Assembly (NCBI GenBank): GCA_023419175.1
Contig: JAEZYG010000089.1
Location: forward strand, 1 to 15,931
Direction: 5' to 3'
DNA length: 15,931 nucleotides
Origin: Actinomycetes bacterium
GTDB taxonomy: Bacteria > Actinomycetota > Actinomycetes > Propionibacteriales > Propionibacteriaceae
In this document: one piece after another, positions 1 to 7,170 of the stretch
Layout: the number at the start of each line of letters is the position of its first letter
How positions within the stretch are numbered: position 1 is the first letter of the stretch
Made by a program: the position numbers and the translations under genes
Notes under the pieces: generated by a model
What the model was told of the DNA's origin: nothing
The model's input: the letters and a program-made list of their open reading frames with translations, nothing else
Database searches by the model: none

Positions 1-2800
1 ATCCACATCCTTCACAGACATAGCAACTACCTGAAGGACGCATCTTCGTCCCACATGTCATACACAGGGGAGCATCGACTTCGAGACCTGTAATGGCTTC
101 CATCAGTTCACTCGTCGTCTGTGGATGAGCATCGATAAGGCTGGGCTGTATCGGGCCAGCCTCATCAATACGTCGGTTATCTGCAGCATCGTTGCGAAGC
201 TGATCCGCTTCGGGAAGCTGGGCTTCTTCTTCCTCCGTAAGATAAGAACCCGTCTGGACATAGTGAGCGCGCTCAGCAGCAGTGAAGATACCCAATTCAC
301 TGCGTTCATCGAAGGAAAGATAATCCAATGCCAGACGGCGGAAGATATAGTCGGTGATCGACTGAGCGATACGGATATCGGGATCATCGGTCATACCGGC
401 AGGCTCAAAGCGTAAATTGGTGAATTTTTGAGCGAAAGTTTCCAAAGGGACACCGTATTGCAAACCGATAGATACGGCGATCGAGAAGGCGTCCATCACA
501 CCAGATAAGGTTGATCCCTGCTTACCGAGTTTGAGGAATACCTCACCGAGACGTCCGTCATCGTAAGCTCCTGAGGTCATATACCCTTCTGCTCCACCGA
601 CTGAGAAAGAAGTGGTACGTCCGGTGCGTGATTTTGGCAGACGTTGACGGCGTGGACGGTATTCAACCTTGACTTCGACAGCTTTCTCGCTTTCTGTAGA
701 CGTTTTAGCATCGCTGAGTGGCTGACCAACTTTACAGTTATCGCGATAGACAGCGATAGCTTTCAACCCTAAACGCCAGCCTTCCATATAGACGTTGGCA
801 ATATCGTCCACGGTAGCTGATTCGGGTAGATTCACCGTCTTGGAGATCGCTCCGGACAAGAAGGGTTGAACTGCCGCCATCATGCGCACATGTCCCATCG
901 GCTTGATTGCGCGCACTCCCATAGCGGTATCGAAAACCTCGTAATGATCTTCTTTCAAGAAAGGAGCGCCGACAACATTGCCGTTATCGGAGATATAGCT
1001 GACGACCGCTTCGCTTTCTTCCTCGGAATATCCCAGATTGCGCAAGGCTCGAGAAACCGTCAGGTTCACGATCTGCATCGAACTTCCGCCCACCAGCTTC
1101 TTGAATTTCACCAAGGAGAAATCGGGCTCAATTCCGGTGGTATCGCAATCCATCATGAAACCGATCGTTCCGGTAGGAGCTAGAACAGAGGCCTGAGCAT
1201 TGCGGAAGCCATTTTTAGCCCCGAGAGCGAGCACCTCTTCCCATTGCTGATGAGCCGCTTGCTGAATTGCTCGATCCTCGTCATAAACAATGCGCAAAGC
1301 ATCATTGGCATTGTGATGTTTACGCATGACGCGCTGATGAGGTTCAGCATTGATACCATAGCCAGCATAGGGACCGACGATACCGGCAAGTTCAGCACTT
1401 CGGCGATAGGCGGTACCTGTCATCAACGAGGTGATCGCTGCGGCGAGTGAACGCCCACCTTCGGAATCGTATCCACGTCCAAGGGCCATCAGTAATGCTC
1501 CAAGATTGGCATAACCAATGCCAAGCTGACGGAAATTACGAGTCGTTTCGCCAATCGGCTCTGTCGGGAAATCGGCGAAAACGATCGAGATATCCATCGC
1601 AGTGATGATGAGCTCAACGGCTTTAATGAATCGTTCACTATCGAAACGGTCATCCTCTGTGAGGAATTTCATCAGGTTGAGACTGGCGAGATTACATGAG
1701 GAATTATCCAAGCTCATATATTCCGAACAGGGATTGGACGCGTTGATCCGTCCAGAATTCGGGGTGGTATGCCAATCGTTAATCGTATCGTCGTATTGAA
1801 TACCTGGATCGGCGCATTCCCATGCTGCTTGTGCAATCTTGTTATAGAGGCTACGCGCATCGACAGTATCGATGACTTCTCCCGTCAGGCGAGCTCGCAG
1901 ACCGAAAGGATTTCCGTCCACAACAGCTTGCATGAACTCATCGCTGACGCGCACCGAGTTATTGGCGTTTTGATATTGAACCGAGACGATATCTTTACCG
2001 CCCAGATCCATATCGAAACCGGCATCGCGCAAGACGCGGATCTTATCTTCCTCGCGAGCTTTGGTCTCGATGAATTCCTCGATATCGGGATGGTCGATAT
2101 CGAGAACGACCATCTTGGCAGCGCGTCGAGTGGCTCCACCTGATTTGATCGTTCCCGCTGAAGCATCGGCTCCACGCATGAAGCTGACAGGCCCTGATGC
2201 TGTACCTCCAGAGGAGCGCAGCAATTCTTTCGAGGATCGAATCCTTGACAGGTTAAGTCCTGCTCCAGATCCACCCTTAAAAATCATGCCTTCTTCGTGA
2301 TACCAGTTGAGAATCGATTCCATCGAATCGTCCACGGACAAGATGAAACAGGCGCTAACCTGCTGAGGAGCTTCGGTGCCGACATTGAACCATACGGGAG
2401 AATTGAAGCTGAAATATTGATGGACGAGCAACCAGGTCAGCTCGTCTGCGAAAATCTGCGCATCTTTGGATGTGGCAAAATATCCCGACTTTTCACCAGT
2501 GGTCTTATAGGCGTTGACCACACGGTCGATCAAAGTCTTAAGGCTCGATTCGCGAGTCGGTGATCCCAAAGCTCCACGGAAATATTTGGAGGTGACGATT
2601 GTCGAAGCGTTCACGCTCCAAAAATCGGGAAATTCGACTCCACGCTGTTCGAAGACGACCTCACCTGTCTTCCAGTTGGTCTGGACGACATCGCGTTTTT
2701 CCCATCTGACTTCATCATAGGGATGGATGCCTTCGGTGCTGAAGGTACGTTCAACCTTCAAACCTGCAGCCTTCTTTGACGGGCGTTTGCTCTCGCTCAC
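1..2800 (-). CDS. nrdJ: Vitamin B12-dependent (class II) ribonucleotide reductase, C-terminus cut by window edge
   Basis: Reduces ribonucleotides to deoxyribonucleotides in the cytoplasm, using adenosylcobalamin to make the active-site thiyl radical. I translated the frame from a GTG at 2800, preceded by AGGAG at a good distance; 933 codons are visible and base 1 lies inside the gene. The NPCSE motif gives Asn356, Cys358 (thiyl radical) and Glu360. Cys151 and Cys369 fit the redox pair; the 11-residue gap between Cys358 and Cys369 matches class II enzymes. The stretch APTGTIGFMMDCDTTGIEPD is typical of the family. The visible end carries the start of the terminal cysteine cluster (CMTCG, then CYVCEGCG), so only a few residues should be missing. 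It lies 54 bp after nrdR, almost certainly in one operon. I see no cobalamin riboswitch; control is probably through the NrdR boxes upstream of nrdR. Confidence 0.96.
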   Translation of the reverse strand, partial: MSESKRPSKKAAGLKVERTFSTEGIHPYDEVRWEKRDVVQTNWKTGEVVFEQRGVEFPDFWSVNASTIVTSKYFRGALGSPTRESSLKTLIDRVVNAYKTTGEKSGYFATSKDAQIFADELTWLLVHQYFSFNSPVWFNVGTEAPQQVSACFILSVDDSMESILNWYHEEGMIFKGGSGAGLNLSRIRSSKELLRSSGGTASGPVSFMRGADASAGTIKSGGATRRAAKMVVLDIDHPDIEEFIETKAREEDKIRVLRDAGFDMDLGGKDIVSVQYQNANNSVRVSDEFMQAVVDGNPFGLRARLTGEVIDTVDARSLYNKIAQAAWECADPGIQYDDTINDWHTTPNSGRINASNPCSEYMSLDNSSCNLASLNLMKFLTEDDRFDSERFIKAVELIITAMDISIVFADFPTEPIGETTRNFRQLGIGYANLGALLMALGRGYDSEGGRSLAAAITSLMTGTAYRRSAELAGIVGPYAGYGINAEPHQRVMRKHHNANDALRIVYDEDRAIQQAAHQQWEEVLALGAKNGFRNAQASVLAPTGTIGFMMDCDTTGIEPDFSLVKFKKLVGGSSMQIVNLTVSRALRNLGYSEEESEAVVSYISDNGNVVGAPFLKEDHYEVFDTAMGVRAIKPMGHVRMMAAVQPFLSGAISKTVNLPESATVDDIANVYMEGWRLGLKAIAVYRDNCKVGQPLSDAKTSTESEKAVEVKVEYRPRRQRLPKSRTGRTTSFSVGGAEGYMTSGAYDDGRLGEVFLKLGKQGSTLSGVMDAFSIAVSIGLQYGVPLETFAQKFTNLRFEPAGMTDDPDIRIAQSITDYIFRRLALDYLSFDERSELGIFTAAERAHYVQTGSYLTEEEEAQLPEADQLRNDAADNRRIDEAGPIQPSLIDAHPQTTSELMEAITGLEVDAPLCMTCGTKMRPSGSCYVCEGCG

Positions 2801-2821
2801 AGATTCTCCTGGTGACAAAGT

Positions 2822-2839
2822 GAAGCGTATAGGCGCTTC
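2822..2839. other. Small hairpin between nrdR and nrdJ
   Basis: GAAGCG and CGCTTC form a perfect 6-bp stem with a 6-base loop in the 54-bp gap between the nrdR stop and the nrdJ start. No U-run follows on the minus strand, so it is not a standard terminator. It could be an RNA processing or stability element inside the nrdR-nrdJ transcript, or chance. Confidence 0.35.
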
Positions 2840-2854
2840 GGTTGGCGGGTGATA

Positions 2855-3439
2855 CTAACTGCGGACAAGCCGACTTTCTTTTGCGCTCTCCCCATCAGTA
2901 AGGAGAGGGGGTTGACAGACCTCATCGAGATGACGGTCGTCGAGTCGATGGGAGATATCGCTCAATGGGGCAGATCCTTGATCGTATTTCGAAGGAGGGA
3001 TCAGCTCCATGCGCTCAATCTCGTCGATAAAATCTTGGGCAGATTGATAATTTTTATAGATGCTGGCAAAGCGCAGATAGGCTACCGCATCCAAGGTTTT
3101 AAGAGGTTCAAGAATGGCAACTCCGACATCTTCGGTGGGGATTTGCGCAAGAGCCATCGAGCGCAATGTCGTTTCGACATGCTGTCCCAGTTGGGCGAGT
3201 TGATCCTCGCTGACAGGACGTCCCTTACACGCTTTGCGTACTCCCGAGATCACCTTCTGGCGGTCAAAGGGTTCGCTTACTCCGGATCGTTTGATAACCG
3301 ATAGTTGAATCTGTTCGGTTGTAGTGAACCGTTTCCCACACTGTTGGCATTGCCGTCTACGACGAATGCTGGCGCCATCATCGGCAACTCTCGAATCGAG
3401 GACACGAGAATCACTGTACTGGCAGAATGGACAGTGCAT
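2855..3439 (-). CDS. nrdR: Transcriptional repressor NrdR
   Basis: Zinc- and nucleotide-binding repressor of ribonucleotide reductase genes, which senses ATP/dATP through an ATP-cone. The N-terminus has the zinc ribbon: MHCPFC at residues 1-6 and CQQCGKRF near 35-42, with the RRRRQC DNA-contact region between them. The ATP-cone follows at about residues 47-140 (VIKRSGVSEPFDRQKV through AYLRFASIYKNY). The ATG at 3439 has GAGGAGG five bases upstream, so the start is firm. At 194 residues it is about 40 longer than the usual 150-155; the extra tail after IPPSKYD is polar and resembles nothing I know. It lies directly upstream of nrdJ on the same strand, a common actinobacterial arrangement, and has NrdR boxes in front of it, which implies autoregulation. 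Confidence 0.96.
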   Translation of the reverse strand: MHCPFCQYSDSRVLDSRVADDGASIRRRRQCQQCGKRFTTTEQIQLSVIKRSGVSEPFDRQKVISGVRKACKGRPVSEDQLAQLGQHVETTLRSMALAQIPTEDVGVAILEPLKTLDAVAYLRFASIYKNYQSAQDFIDEIERMELIPPSKYDQGSAPLSDISHRLDDRHLDEVCQPPLLTDGESAKESRLVRS

Positions 3440-3473
3440 AACGCCTCCTCGTAGTCAATAGCAGATCGCAGAA

Positions 3474-3520
3474 CCACTATCTCTAGATCAATCTGTGTGA
3501 ATCATCACTATATATAGTGA
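3474..3520. promoter_or_regulatory. Tandem NrdR boxes upstream of nrdR-nrdJ
   Basis: Positions 3505-3520 read TCACTATATATAGTGA, a perfect palindrome (18 bp when the outer A/T pair is counted) that fits the known NrdR box consensus with its CWATATATWG core. A second, degenerate copy at 3474-3489 (CCACTATCTCTAGATC) matches the consensus at about 11 of 16 positions. The two copies start 31 bp apart, three helical turns, which is the usual NrdR tandem spacing. They lie 35-81 bp upstream of the nrdR start. The TATATA inside the strong box could double as a -10 element. Confidence 0.85.
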
Positions 3521-3728
3521 TACTACATCCTAGGCGACTCTCGTCCGCAAGTAGATGGAAAGAGATGTGAAAACTTCTTTCATCCTGTGTGTCATGTGGA
3601 GTTCTTATGGAAAATATGCCTTCAGCTGAAGGTCGCACTGTGAAGAGGATACCGATCAAGATCGTGCGACCAATATCCGCATATAGTCACCTTGACCCCC
3701 GTCTTGGGAGTAATCTCAAACCCAACAG

Positions 3729-3751
3729 ATATGGATATAGAGGATCCATAT
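3729..3751. repeat. Inverted repeat in the RDD gene leader
   Basis: ATATGGAT and ATCCATAT form perfect 8-bp arms around a 7-base centre, ending 20 bp before the ATG at 3772. The SD sequence (AGAGGA at 3761) lies just outside the arms. It may be an operator or an mRNA hairpin; no regulator is evident. Confidence 0.4.
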
Positions 3752-3771
3752 TGGAAGAAAAGAGGATCGCT

Positions 3772-4779
3772 ATGAGTAATGATTTCTTTACTCATCCCGA
3801 TGGGGAAAAAGAGAAGGAAAGCTCCACATCGATAGGATCACCATCTGAAAATAGCTCAAGAGACGATCACGGCAAAGAAGCCATATCAACTCCTGCTCAC
3901 CTGGGCTATTACGGAGAGGCAGATCGTCACGTGCAATCTGCAAACTCTCCTTGGGATAGCTCTGACGATAAGAGAGCGGATTCTTGTGGCGAAAGCGGTT
4001 ATCAGGACTTTTCGAGACCCTCATCTGGTTATGATCTGAATGTTCATTCTCCCTATGAGGATCGGGTAAATCCACCACAACCCCCTCATGCAGATAACGG
4101 TTCGATATTACACATCGCGCAAAGAGAGGTTGAGCAATCCTCTCATGAATCTGTGAATTTCGCCGATGCTATCTCTTCTCATGAGAACGCCTACGATCAG
4201 TCCCATCCTTCCCCTCAAAGTTCCGCATATGTATATGCTGATCAATACCGTGCAGATAGCTATGCTGACCACTCTCGTTCTTCTCAGCAAAGTCATCTCT
4301 CAAGCGGATATGAGCAATCCTCGCATTCTTCCTATCAAGCAGTTTCGCCTACCATCGATCTCTACCAGCCTGATTCCGACCAGCTGGCCTCGTGGGGAAT
4401 GCGCATGAAAGCTGGTCTGATTGACTACGGCATTCCCTATCTCATTTTCACAATTCCCAGTCATTTTCTCTTAGAGGAAGGATCGGCATTGAGCCTCCTT
4501 CTCAAAATGCTCAATCTATGCTGGTACATCTATAACGTCATCTATCTGACGGGACGTAGCGGACAGAGCTGGGGGAAGAAAATCGCTGGCATTCGTCTCA
4601 TATCGAATACGACAGGAAACCAGCCAAGTTATGCCATGGTCTTCGTCCGCCAAATCGCACATTTTGTCGATACGCTGGTACTTTTCTTAGGATTCTTCCT
4701 GCCGCTCGTGGACGAAAAACGTCAGACAATCGCAGATAAAATGTGTGGCACCTATGTTGTCACCGTTCCAGAGAAGTGA
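3772..4779 (+). CDS. RDD-family membrane protein with Ser-rich N-terminal tail
   Basis: About 335 residues. The C-terminal ~135 residues form an RDD domain, a three-helix membrane module of poorly defined function. The invariant Arg and Asp are visible in SWGMRMKAGLIDYG, followed by helix 1, a second helix around LNLCWYIYNVIYL, the loop GRSGQSWGKKIAGIRL, a third helix (FVDTLVLFLGFFLPL) and the closing Asp in RQTIADKM. The first ~200 residues are low complexity, rich in Ser, His, Tyr, Gln and Asp, and presumably disordered and cytoplasmic. I chose the ATG at 3772 because AGAGGA lies just upstream and MSNDFF is a typical actinobacterial beginning; an in-frame GTG at 3589 would add 61 implausible residues. 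Divergent from nrdR and ended by the terminator at 4792. Confidence 0.85.
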   Translation: MSNDFFTHPDGEKEKESSTSIGSPSENSSRDDHGKEAISTPAHLGYYGEADRHVQSANSPWDSSDDKRADSCGESGYQDFSRPSSGYDLNVHSPYEDRVNPPQPPHADNGSILHIAQREVEQSSHESVNFADAISSHENAYDQSHPSPQSSAYVYADQYRADSYADHSRSSQQSHLSSGYEQSSHSSYQAVSPTIDLYQPDSDQLASWGMRMKAGLIDYGIPYLIFTIPSHFLLEEGSALSLLLKMLNLCWYIYNVIYLTGRSGQSWGKKIAGIRLISNTTGNQPSYAMVFVRQIAHFVDTLVLFLGFFLPLVDEKRQTIADKMCGTYVVTVPEK

Positions 4780-4791
4780 ATCGGGACAATT

Positions 4792-4825
4792 GAGAGTGGG
4801 GAGAAAATAGCCTCTCCCCATTCTC
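4792..4825. terminator. Bidirectional intrinsic terminator
   Basis: GAGAG-TGGGGAGA pairs with TCTCCCCA-TTCTC, giving a 13-bp stem with one G-U wobble and an 8-base loop. It sits between the stops of the convergent RDD gene (plus) and the acetyltransferase gene (minus). Short U-rich tracts on both sides suggest that it ends both transcripts. Confidence 0.8.
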
Positions 4826-4832
4826 TTTCAGG

Positions 4833-5117
4833 TCACTGTGCGACCAAGAATGAATAGTGAGGATGTCGTTCTATCCATGCGCTGATATAAGAACACTGAG
4901 GAACGATTTTATAGTCCCCATAGGAGACGATAAGATCGAGGGCTTTACTAACAAGATGCGAGGCAAGCCCGCGTCCTTGAAAGACATCGAAGATCTCGGT
5001 ATGGGTGAGGAAATAGGTTCGATCTGGCCGATAATAGGTCACAAAACCCGCCAACTCGCCATCAAGATGAACCTCGAAACGATGCCGATCGCGCTGATCG
5101 CTTACGCAGATATCCAC
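4833..5117 (-). CDS. Small GNAT-family N-acetyltransferase (YjdJ-like)
   Basis: A compact acetyltransferase-like domain of 94 residues. The acetyl-CoA loop is visible as QGRGLASHLV near residues 47-56, after a strand-rich region (FEVHLDGELAGFVTYY). The end, with IVPQCSYISAWIERHPHY, is typical of the small GNAT_acetyltr_2/YjdJ group, whose members are about 90-100 residues and of unknown substrate. The start is uncertain: GTG at 5117 gives family length but only a weak, very close GAAGG in front. The same frame stays open upstream into ceoC, to 5291, and that part contains CxxC pairs (see findings). It follows ceoC by 40 bp on the same strand, so reinitiation after ceoC is plausible. It ends at the shared terminator. 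Confidence 0.75.
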   Translation of the reverse strand: MDICVSDQRDRHRFEVHLDGELAGFVTYYRPDRTYFLTHTEIFDVFQGRGLASHLVSKALDLIVSYGDYKIVPQCSYISAWIERHPHYSFLVAQ

Positions 5118-5157
5118 ACCTTCACTATAGGCATGGATATCTGTCGATAGGCAAGAG

Positions 5158-5832
5158 CTACAGCGAAACAGGTTGACTCGATTTCTTCCACATACGTCGC
5201 AAACTCTCCTCAGCCTCGTCGCTGGCGACGAAGAGCAATTCATCATGAGCTTCAAAGGTGAATTCCTCATGGGGGGCACTGGCTCGCCCATCTCTCACAA
5301 GCGCGACCAGCACAGCGCCTTCTGGCCACAGCACATCTTTCACGCGCCGCCCCACCGTCGTTGCATCTTCAGGAAGTCGTATCTCAACCAGATTGGATCT
5401 ACGATCTGTAAAGGTCATCAAACGCACAACGTCGCCTACGCTAACGGCTTCTTCGACCAAAGCGGACATGATACGAGGGGTGGAAACCGCTACGTCGATA
5501 CCCCATTGCTCGTCGAAGAGCCATTCGTTAGAGGGATGATTGATACGTGCGACAGTCCGAGAAACCCCAAATTCCGTCCGCGCTAAAAGAGAAAAGACGA
5601 GGTTGACCTTATCGTCACCTGTAGCGGCGATAGCGACATCGCATCTTCCTAAATCTGCCTTGCGTAAAGTTTCCAACTCGCAAGCGTCAGCGATAAGCCA
5701 TTGAGCTTGAGAGACCGTATGGTGAGCTACCTGGGGATCTCTATCGATAAGGAGGGCTTCATGTCCGTTGGTGATGAGCTCCTTAGCGATCGAGCGACCA
5801 ACATTTCCAGCTCCCGCAATACAGATACGCAT
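5158..5832 (-). CDS. ceoC: TrkA-family potassium uptake regulator CeoC
   Basis: Cytoplasmic nucleotide-binding regulator of potassium transport, 224 residues. The N-terminal Rossmann fold (RCK-N/TrkA-N) shows MRICIAGAGNVGRSIAKELI with the Gly7-x-Gly9-x-x-Gly12 dinucleotide motif and an acidic strand end at LLIDRD. The second half is a TrkA-C domain (VVRLMTFTDRRSNLVEIRLP through EFTFEAHDELLFVAS). I start at the ATG at 5832, because AGGAG lies seven bases upstream and it falls one base after the ceoB stop; a longer start at 5853 would overlap ceoB. The ceoB-ceoC order is that of mycobacteria and other actinobacteria. No channel or transporter subunit is present in the window, so the partner must be elsewhere. 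Confidence 0.9.
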   Translation of the reverse strand: MRICIAGAGNVGRSIAKELITNGHEALLIDRDPQVAHHTVSQAQWLIADACELETLRKADLGRCDVAIAATGDDKVNLVFSLLARTEFGVSRTVARINHPSNEWLFDEQWGIDVAVSTPRIMSALVEEAVSVGDVVRLMTFTDRRSNLVEIRLPEDATTVGRRVKDVLWPEGAVLVALVRDGRASAPHEEFTFEAHDELLFVASDEAEESLRRMWKKSSQPVSL

Positions 5833-5833
5833 A

Positions 5834-6496
5834 TCAGTTCTCCTGTGGGCCATGAGTTAGCGTCTCATACCCGTCTTTCAAGGTATTGACAGGAGCGCAG
5901 AAGAATAGCTGATCTCCCGATTGATAGACGGTATCTGGACGAATATCGAGCGGTTTACCACAACGCAATATAGCCGCAACGCGAGTAGAGGTGAGCTGTT
6001 CAATGACAGCCACTTTCTTTCCCACCCAATCGCTGTGGACATTGATCTGGCGAAGGCCGATCTGCCCTGACGAATCCAGCCAGGACAAAGCGATCCGATC
6101 CGGAAGTATCCGGTTGAGAACTTGCTGAGAACTCCACAGAACAGAAGCGACTGTCGCAATCCCCATCTTTTCGTAGACTTCAGCTCTCTGCTGATCGTAG
6201 ATGCGAGCCACCACGTTATCGATGCCGAACTGTTCACGTACGACACGGGTGGCAATGATATTGGAATTATCCCCATTGGTAACGGCGATGAAGGCATCTG
6301 CTTTTTCGATCCCCGCTTTGACTAAAACGGTTCGATCAAAACCGATACCAACGGTGGTGCGTCCATTGAAGTCGACGCCAAGGCGGGAGAAAGCCTGAGG
6401 GTTACAGTCGATCACCGACACCTCGTGGCCAAGTTCGTCTAGTGAGCGGGAGACGAAAGCGCCTACTCGTCCGCATCCCATCACAACGATAAACAC
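5834..6496 (-). CDS. ceoB: TrkA-family potassium uptake regulator CeoB
   Basis: 220 residues, the first gene of the tandem TrkA pair. Residues 1-12 carry the Rossann-fold signature MGCGRVG (Gly7-x-Gly9-x-x-Gly12). FNGRTTVGIGFDRTVLVKAGIEKADAFIAVTNGDNSN is characteristic of CeoB, and a TrkA-C domain fills the last ~80 residues. The protein binds NAD(H) or ATP and gates a membrane potassium transporter. The start is GTG at 6496, with AAGGCAGAAGG just upstream. Its stop is one base from the ceoC start, so the two are translated together, probably as a heteromer. A 400-bp AT-rich upstream region contains no riboswitch I recognise. Confidence 0.9.
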   Translation of the reverse strand: MFIVVMGCGRVGAFVSRSLDELGHEVSVIDCNPQAFSRLGVDFNGRTTVGIGFDRTVLVKAGIEKADAFIAVTNGDNSNIIATRVVREQFGIDNVVARIYDQQRAEVYEKMGIATVASVLWSSQQVLNRILPDRIALSWLDSSGQIGLRQINVHSDWVGKKVAVIEQLTSTRVAAILRCGKPLDIRPDTVYQSGDQLFFCAPVNTLKDGYETLTHGPQEN

Positions 6497-6901
6497 CTTC
6501 TGCCTTTCTGTGGAGTGATGTGACTGGACTCACGCTACACCCGTGTGCAGGATTGAGGAAAGATGAGCAGGCGGGTCTGTGGATAATCACGGAAAGATAA
6601 GCGTTGACCATATTTCGCTGTAGACGCTAAGCCCAGAAGAGAGAGGGATAACTTCGCGACCAATTTTAGATATACAGAAGTGAGTTTCTAGAAAGGCTTA
6701 TCCAATTCTACAGATATGATAGTTAAGAAAGGATAGTGATATCTTCTGTCAAGATATACTCGATATTTCTAAAGATCGTATTGATAATACATGCAACCAC
6801 TTAACAGAAAAGTTGGAAGATGAGTAAACATTTCAACACTTTTGATAAAGATATATCATCCGATATGAAAAAATTCTTCCTAGGGGAAGAGATTTATAGG
6901 G
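6497..6901. other. AT-rich upstream region of ceoB
   Basis: About 400 bp without a convincing gene, clearly more AT-rich than its neighbours, with many GATAT-type words. On the minus strand a perfect TTGACA at 6745-6750 could be a -35 element for ceoB, but no good -10 stands at the right distance. One perfect DnaA-box word (TGTGGATAA, 6578-6586) is present. I do not see the conserved features of a c-di-AMP (ydaO) riboswitch. A 28-codon plus-strand reading frame is listed separately. Confidence 0.5.
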
Positions 6902-6906
6902 AATAA
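6820..6906 (+). CDS. Possible 28-residue small protein
   Basis: An ATG frame, MSKHFNTFDKDISSDMKKFF and eight further residues, ends in TAA just before the hairpin at 6911. GGAAG lies directly in front of the ATG, too close for a good ribosome site. It resembles nothing I know. Its composition (Lys, Asp, Phe) could simply reflect AT-rich DNA. Low confidence. Confidence 0.15.
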   Translation: MSKHFNTFDKDISSDMKKFFLGEEIYRE

Positions 6907-6939
6907 AAAAGGATCCACTCCGAAAAACGAAGTGGATCC
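6902..6939 (-). terminator. Intrinsic terminator, minus strand
   Basis: GGATCCACT (6911-6919) pairs perfectly with AGTGGATCC (6931-6939); two more G-C pairs close a five-base loop after one mismatch. On the minus strand the stem is followed at once by six T residues (6905-6910), the classic intrinsic terminator form. It would end the PP2C operon transcript by read-through, or a small RNA from the preceding 150 bp, and insulates ceoB. Confidence 0.85.
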
Positions 6940-7056
6940 ATCTCGTCTCACTGCACAAGAAACGAGCGGGGAAAGATAGCCCATCTCAATGAGCTTATCT
7001 CTTACCTGACGCATAAAAGCGCCTTCTCATAAGAGTAGTGATATATCGTTACAGAT
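6905..7056 (-). ncRNA. Candidate structured small RNA or operon 3' UTR
   Basis: This minus-strand segment lies between two terminator-like hairpins. It contains a strong stem at 6973-7001: GAGATaAGCTCAT pairs with ATGGGCTATCTT around a TGAG tetraloop, about 12 pairs with one bulged A, and it ends at the strong terminator. That is the layout of a small RNA gene. A TATATC at about 7032-7037 could be its -10 box, but the -35 is weak. It matches no RNA family I recognise (not tmRNA, SRP RNA or RNase P RNA). It may be only the 3' UTR of the PP2C operon. Confidence 0.3.
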
Positions 7057-7063
7057 GTCGAGT

Positions 7064-7103
7064 GGAAAAAAGAAATATGGGATACTCGAGGAAAAAATCC
7101 CAT
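7064..7103 (-). terminator. Probable terminator after the PP2C operon
   Basis: On the minus strand ATGGGAT pairs with ATCCCAT around a 13-base loop, followed by ATTTCTTTTTTCC. The stem is only seven AT/GC-mixed pairs, so termination may be partial. It begins about 67 bp after the PP2C stop codon. An alternative stem, TCGAGT with ACTCGA (7084-7089 with 7058-7063), would compete with it. Confidence 0.55.
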
Positions 7104-7170
7104 GAGAGACCGAGAAGAAAAGAATATTATCTCCCCCTCAGGTTGCAGATGCGAATAGGGAAGTGATCAC

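Larger units (their letters stand above)
3440..3771. other. Divergent control region between nrdR and the RDD gene
   Basis: This 332-bp gap serves nrdR (minus) and the RDD-family gene (plus). It holds the NrdR boxes at 3474-3520 and an inverted repeat at 3729-3751. A frame stays open from a GTG at 3589 into the RDD gene, but its residues look unlike a protein N-terminus, and the better ribosome site belongs to the ATG at 3772. I see no convincing -35/-10 pair on either strand. Confidence 0.6.

Noticed and set aside
103..2720. Several medium open frames on both strands across 100-2720
   Set aside because: The whole stretch is one continuous nrdJ frame on the minus strand with conserved motifs throughout; the other frames are shadows.
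2801..3588. Cobalamin riboswitch controlling nrdJ
   Set aside because: The gap before nrdJ is only 54 bp, and no B12-box-like sequence is seen there or upstream of nrdR.
3589..3771. N-terminal extension of the RDD protein from a GTG at 3589
   Set aside because: The added residues do not resemble a protein start, and an ATG with a good ribosome site lies at 3772.
6578..6586. Perfect DnaA-box word TGTGGATAA in an AT-rich gap, suggesting an origin
   Set aside because: Only one perfect box is present, and none of the usual origin neighbours (dnaA, dnaN, rpmH) are in the window.
6497..7170. tRNA, tmRNA, RNase P RNA or SRP RNA in the long gap
   Set aside because: No cloverleaf, CCA end, tag frame or conserved core sequence of these RNAs can be found on either strand.
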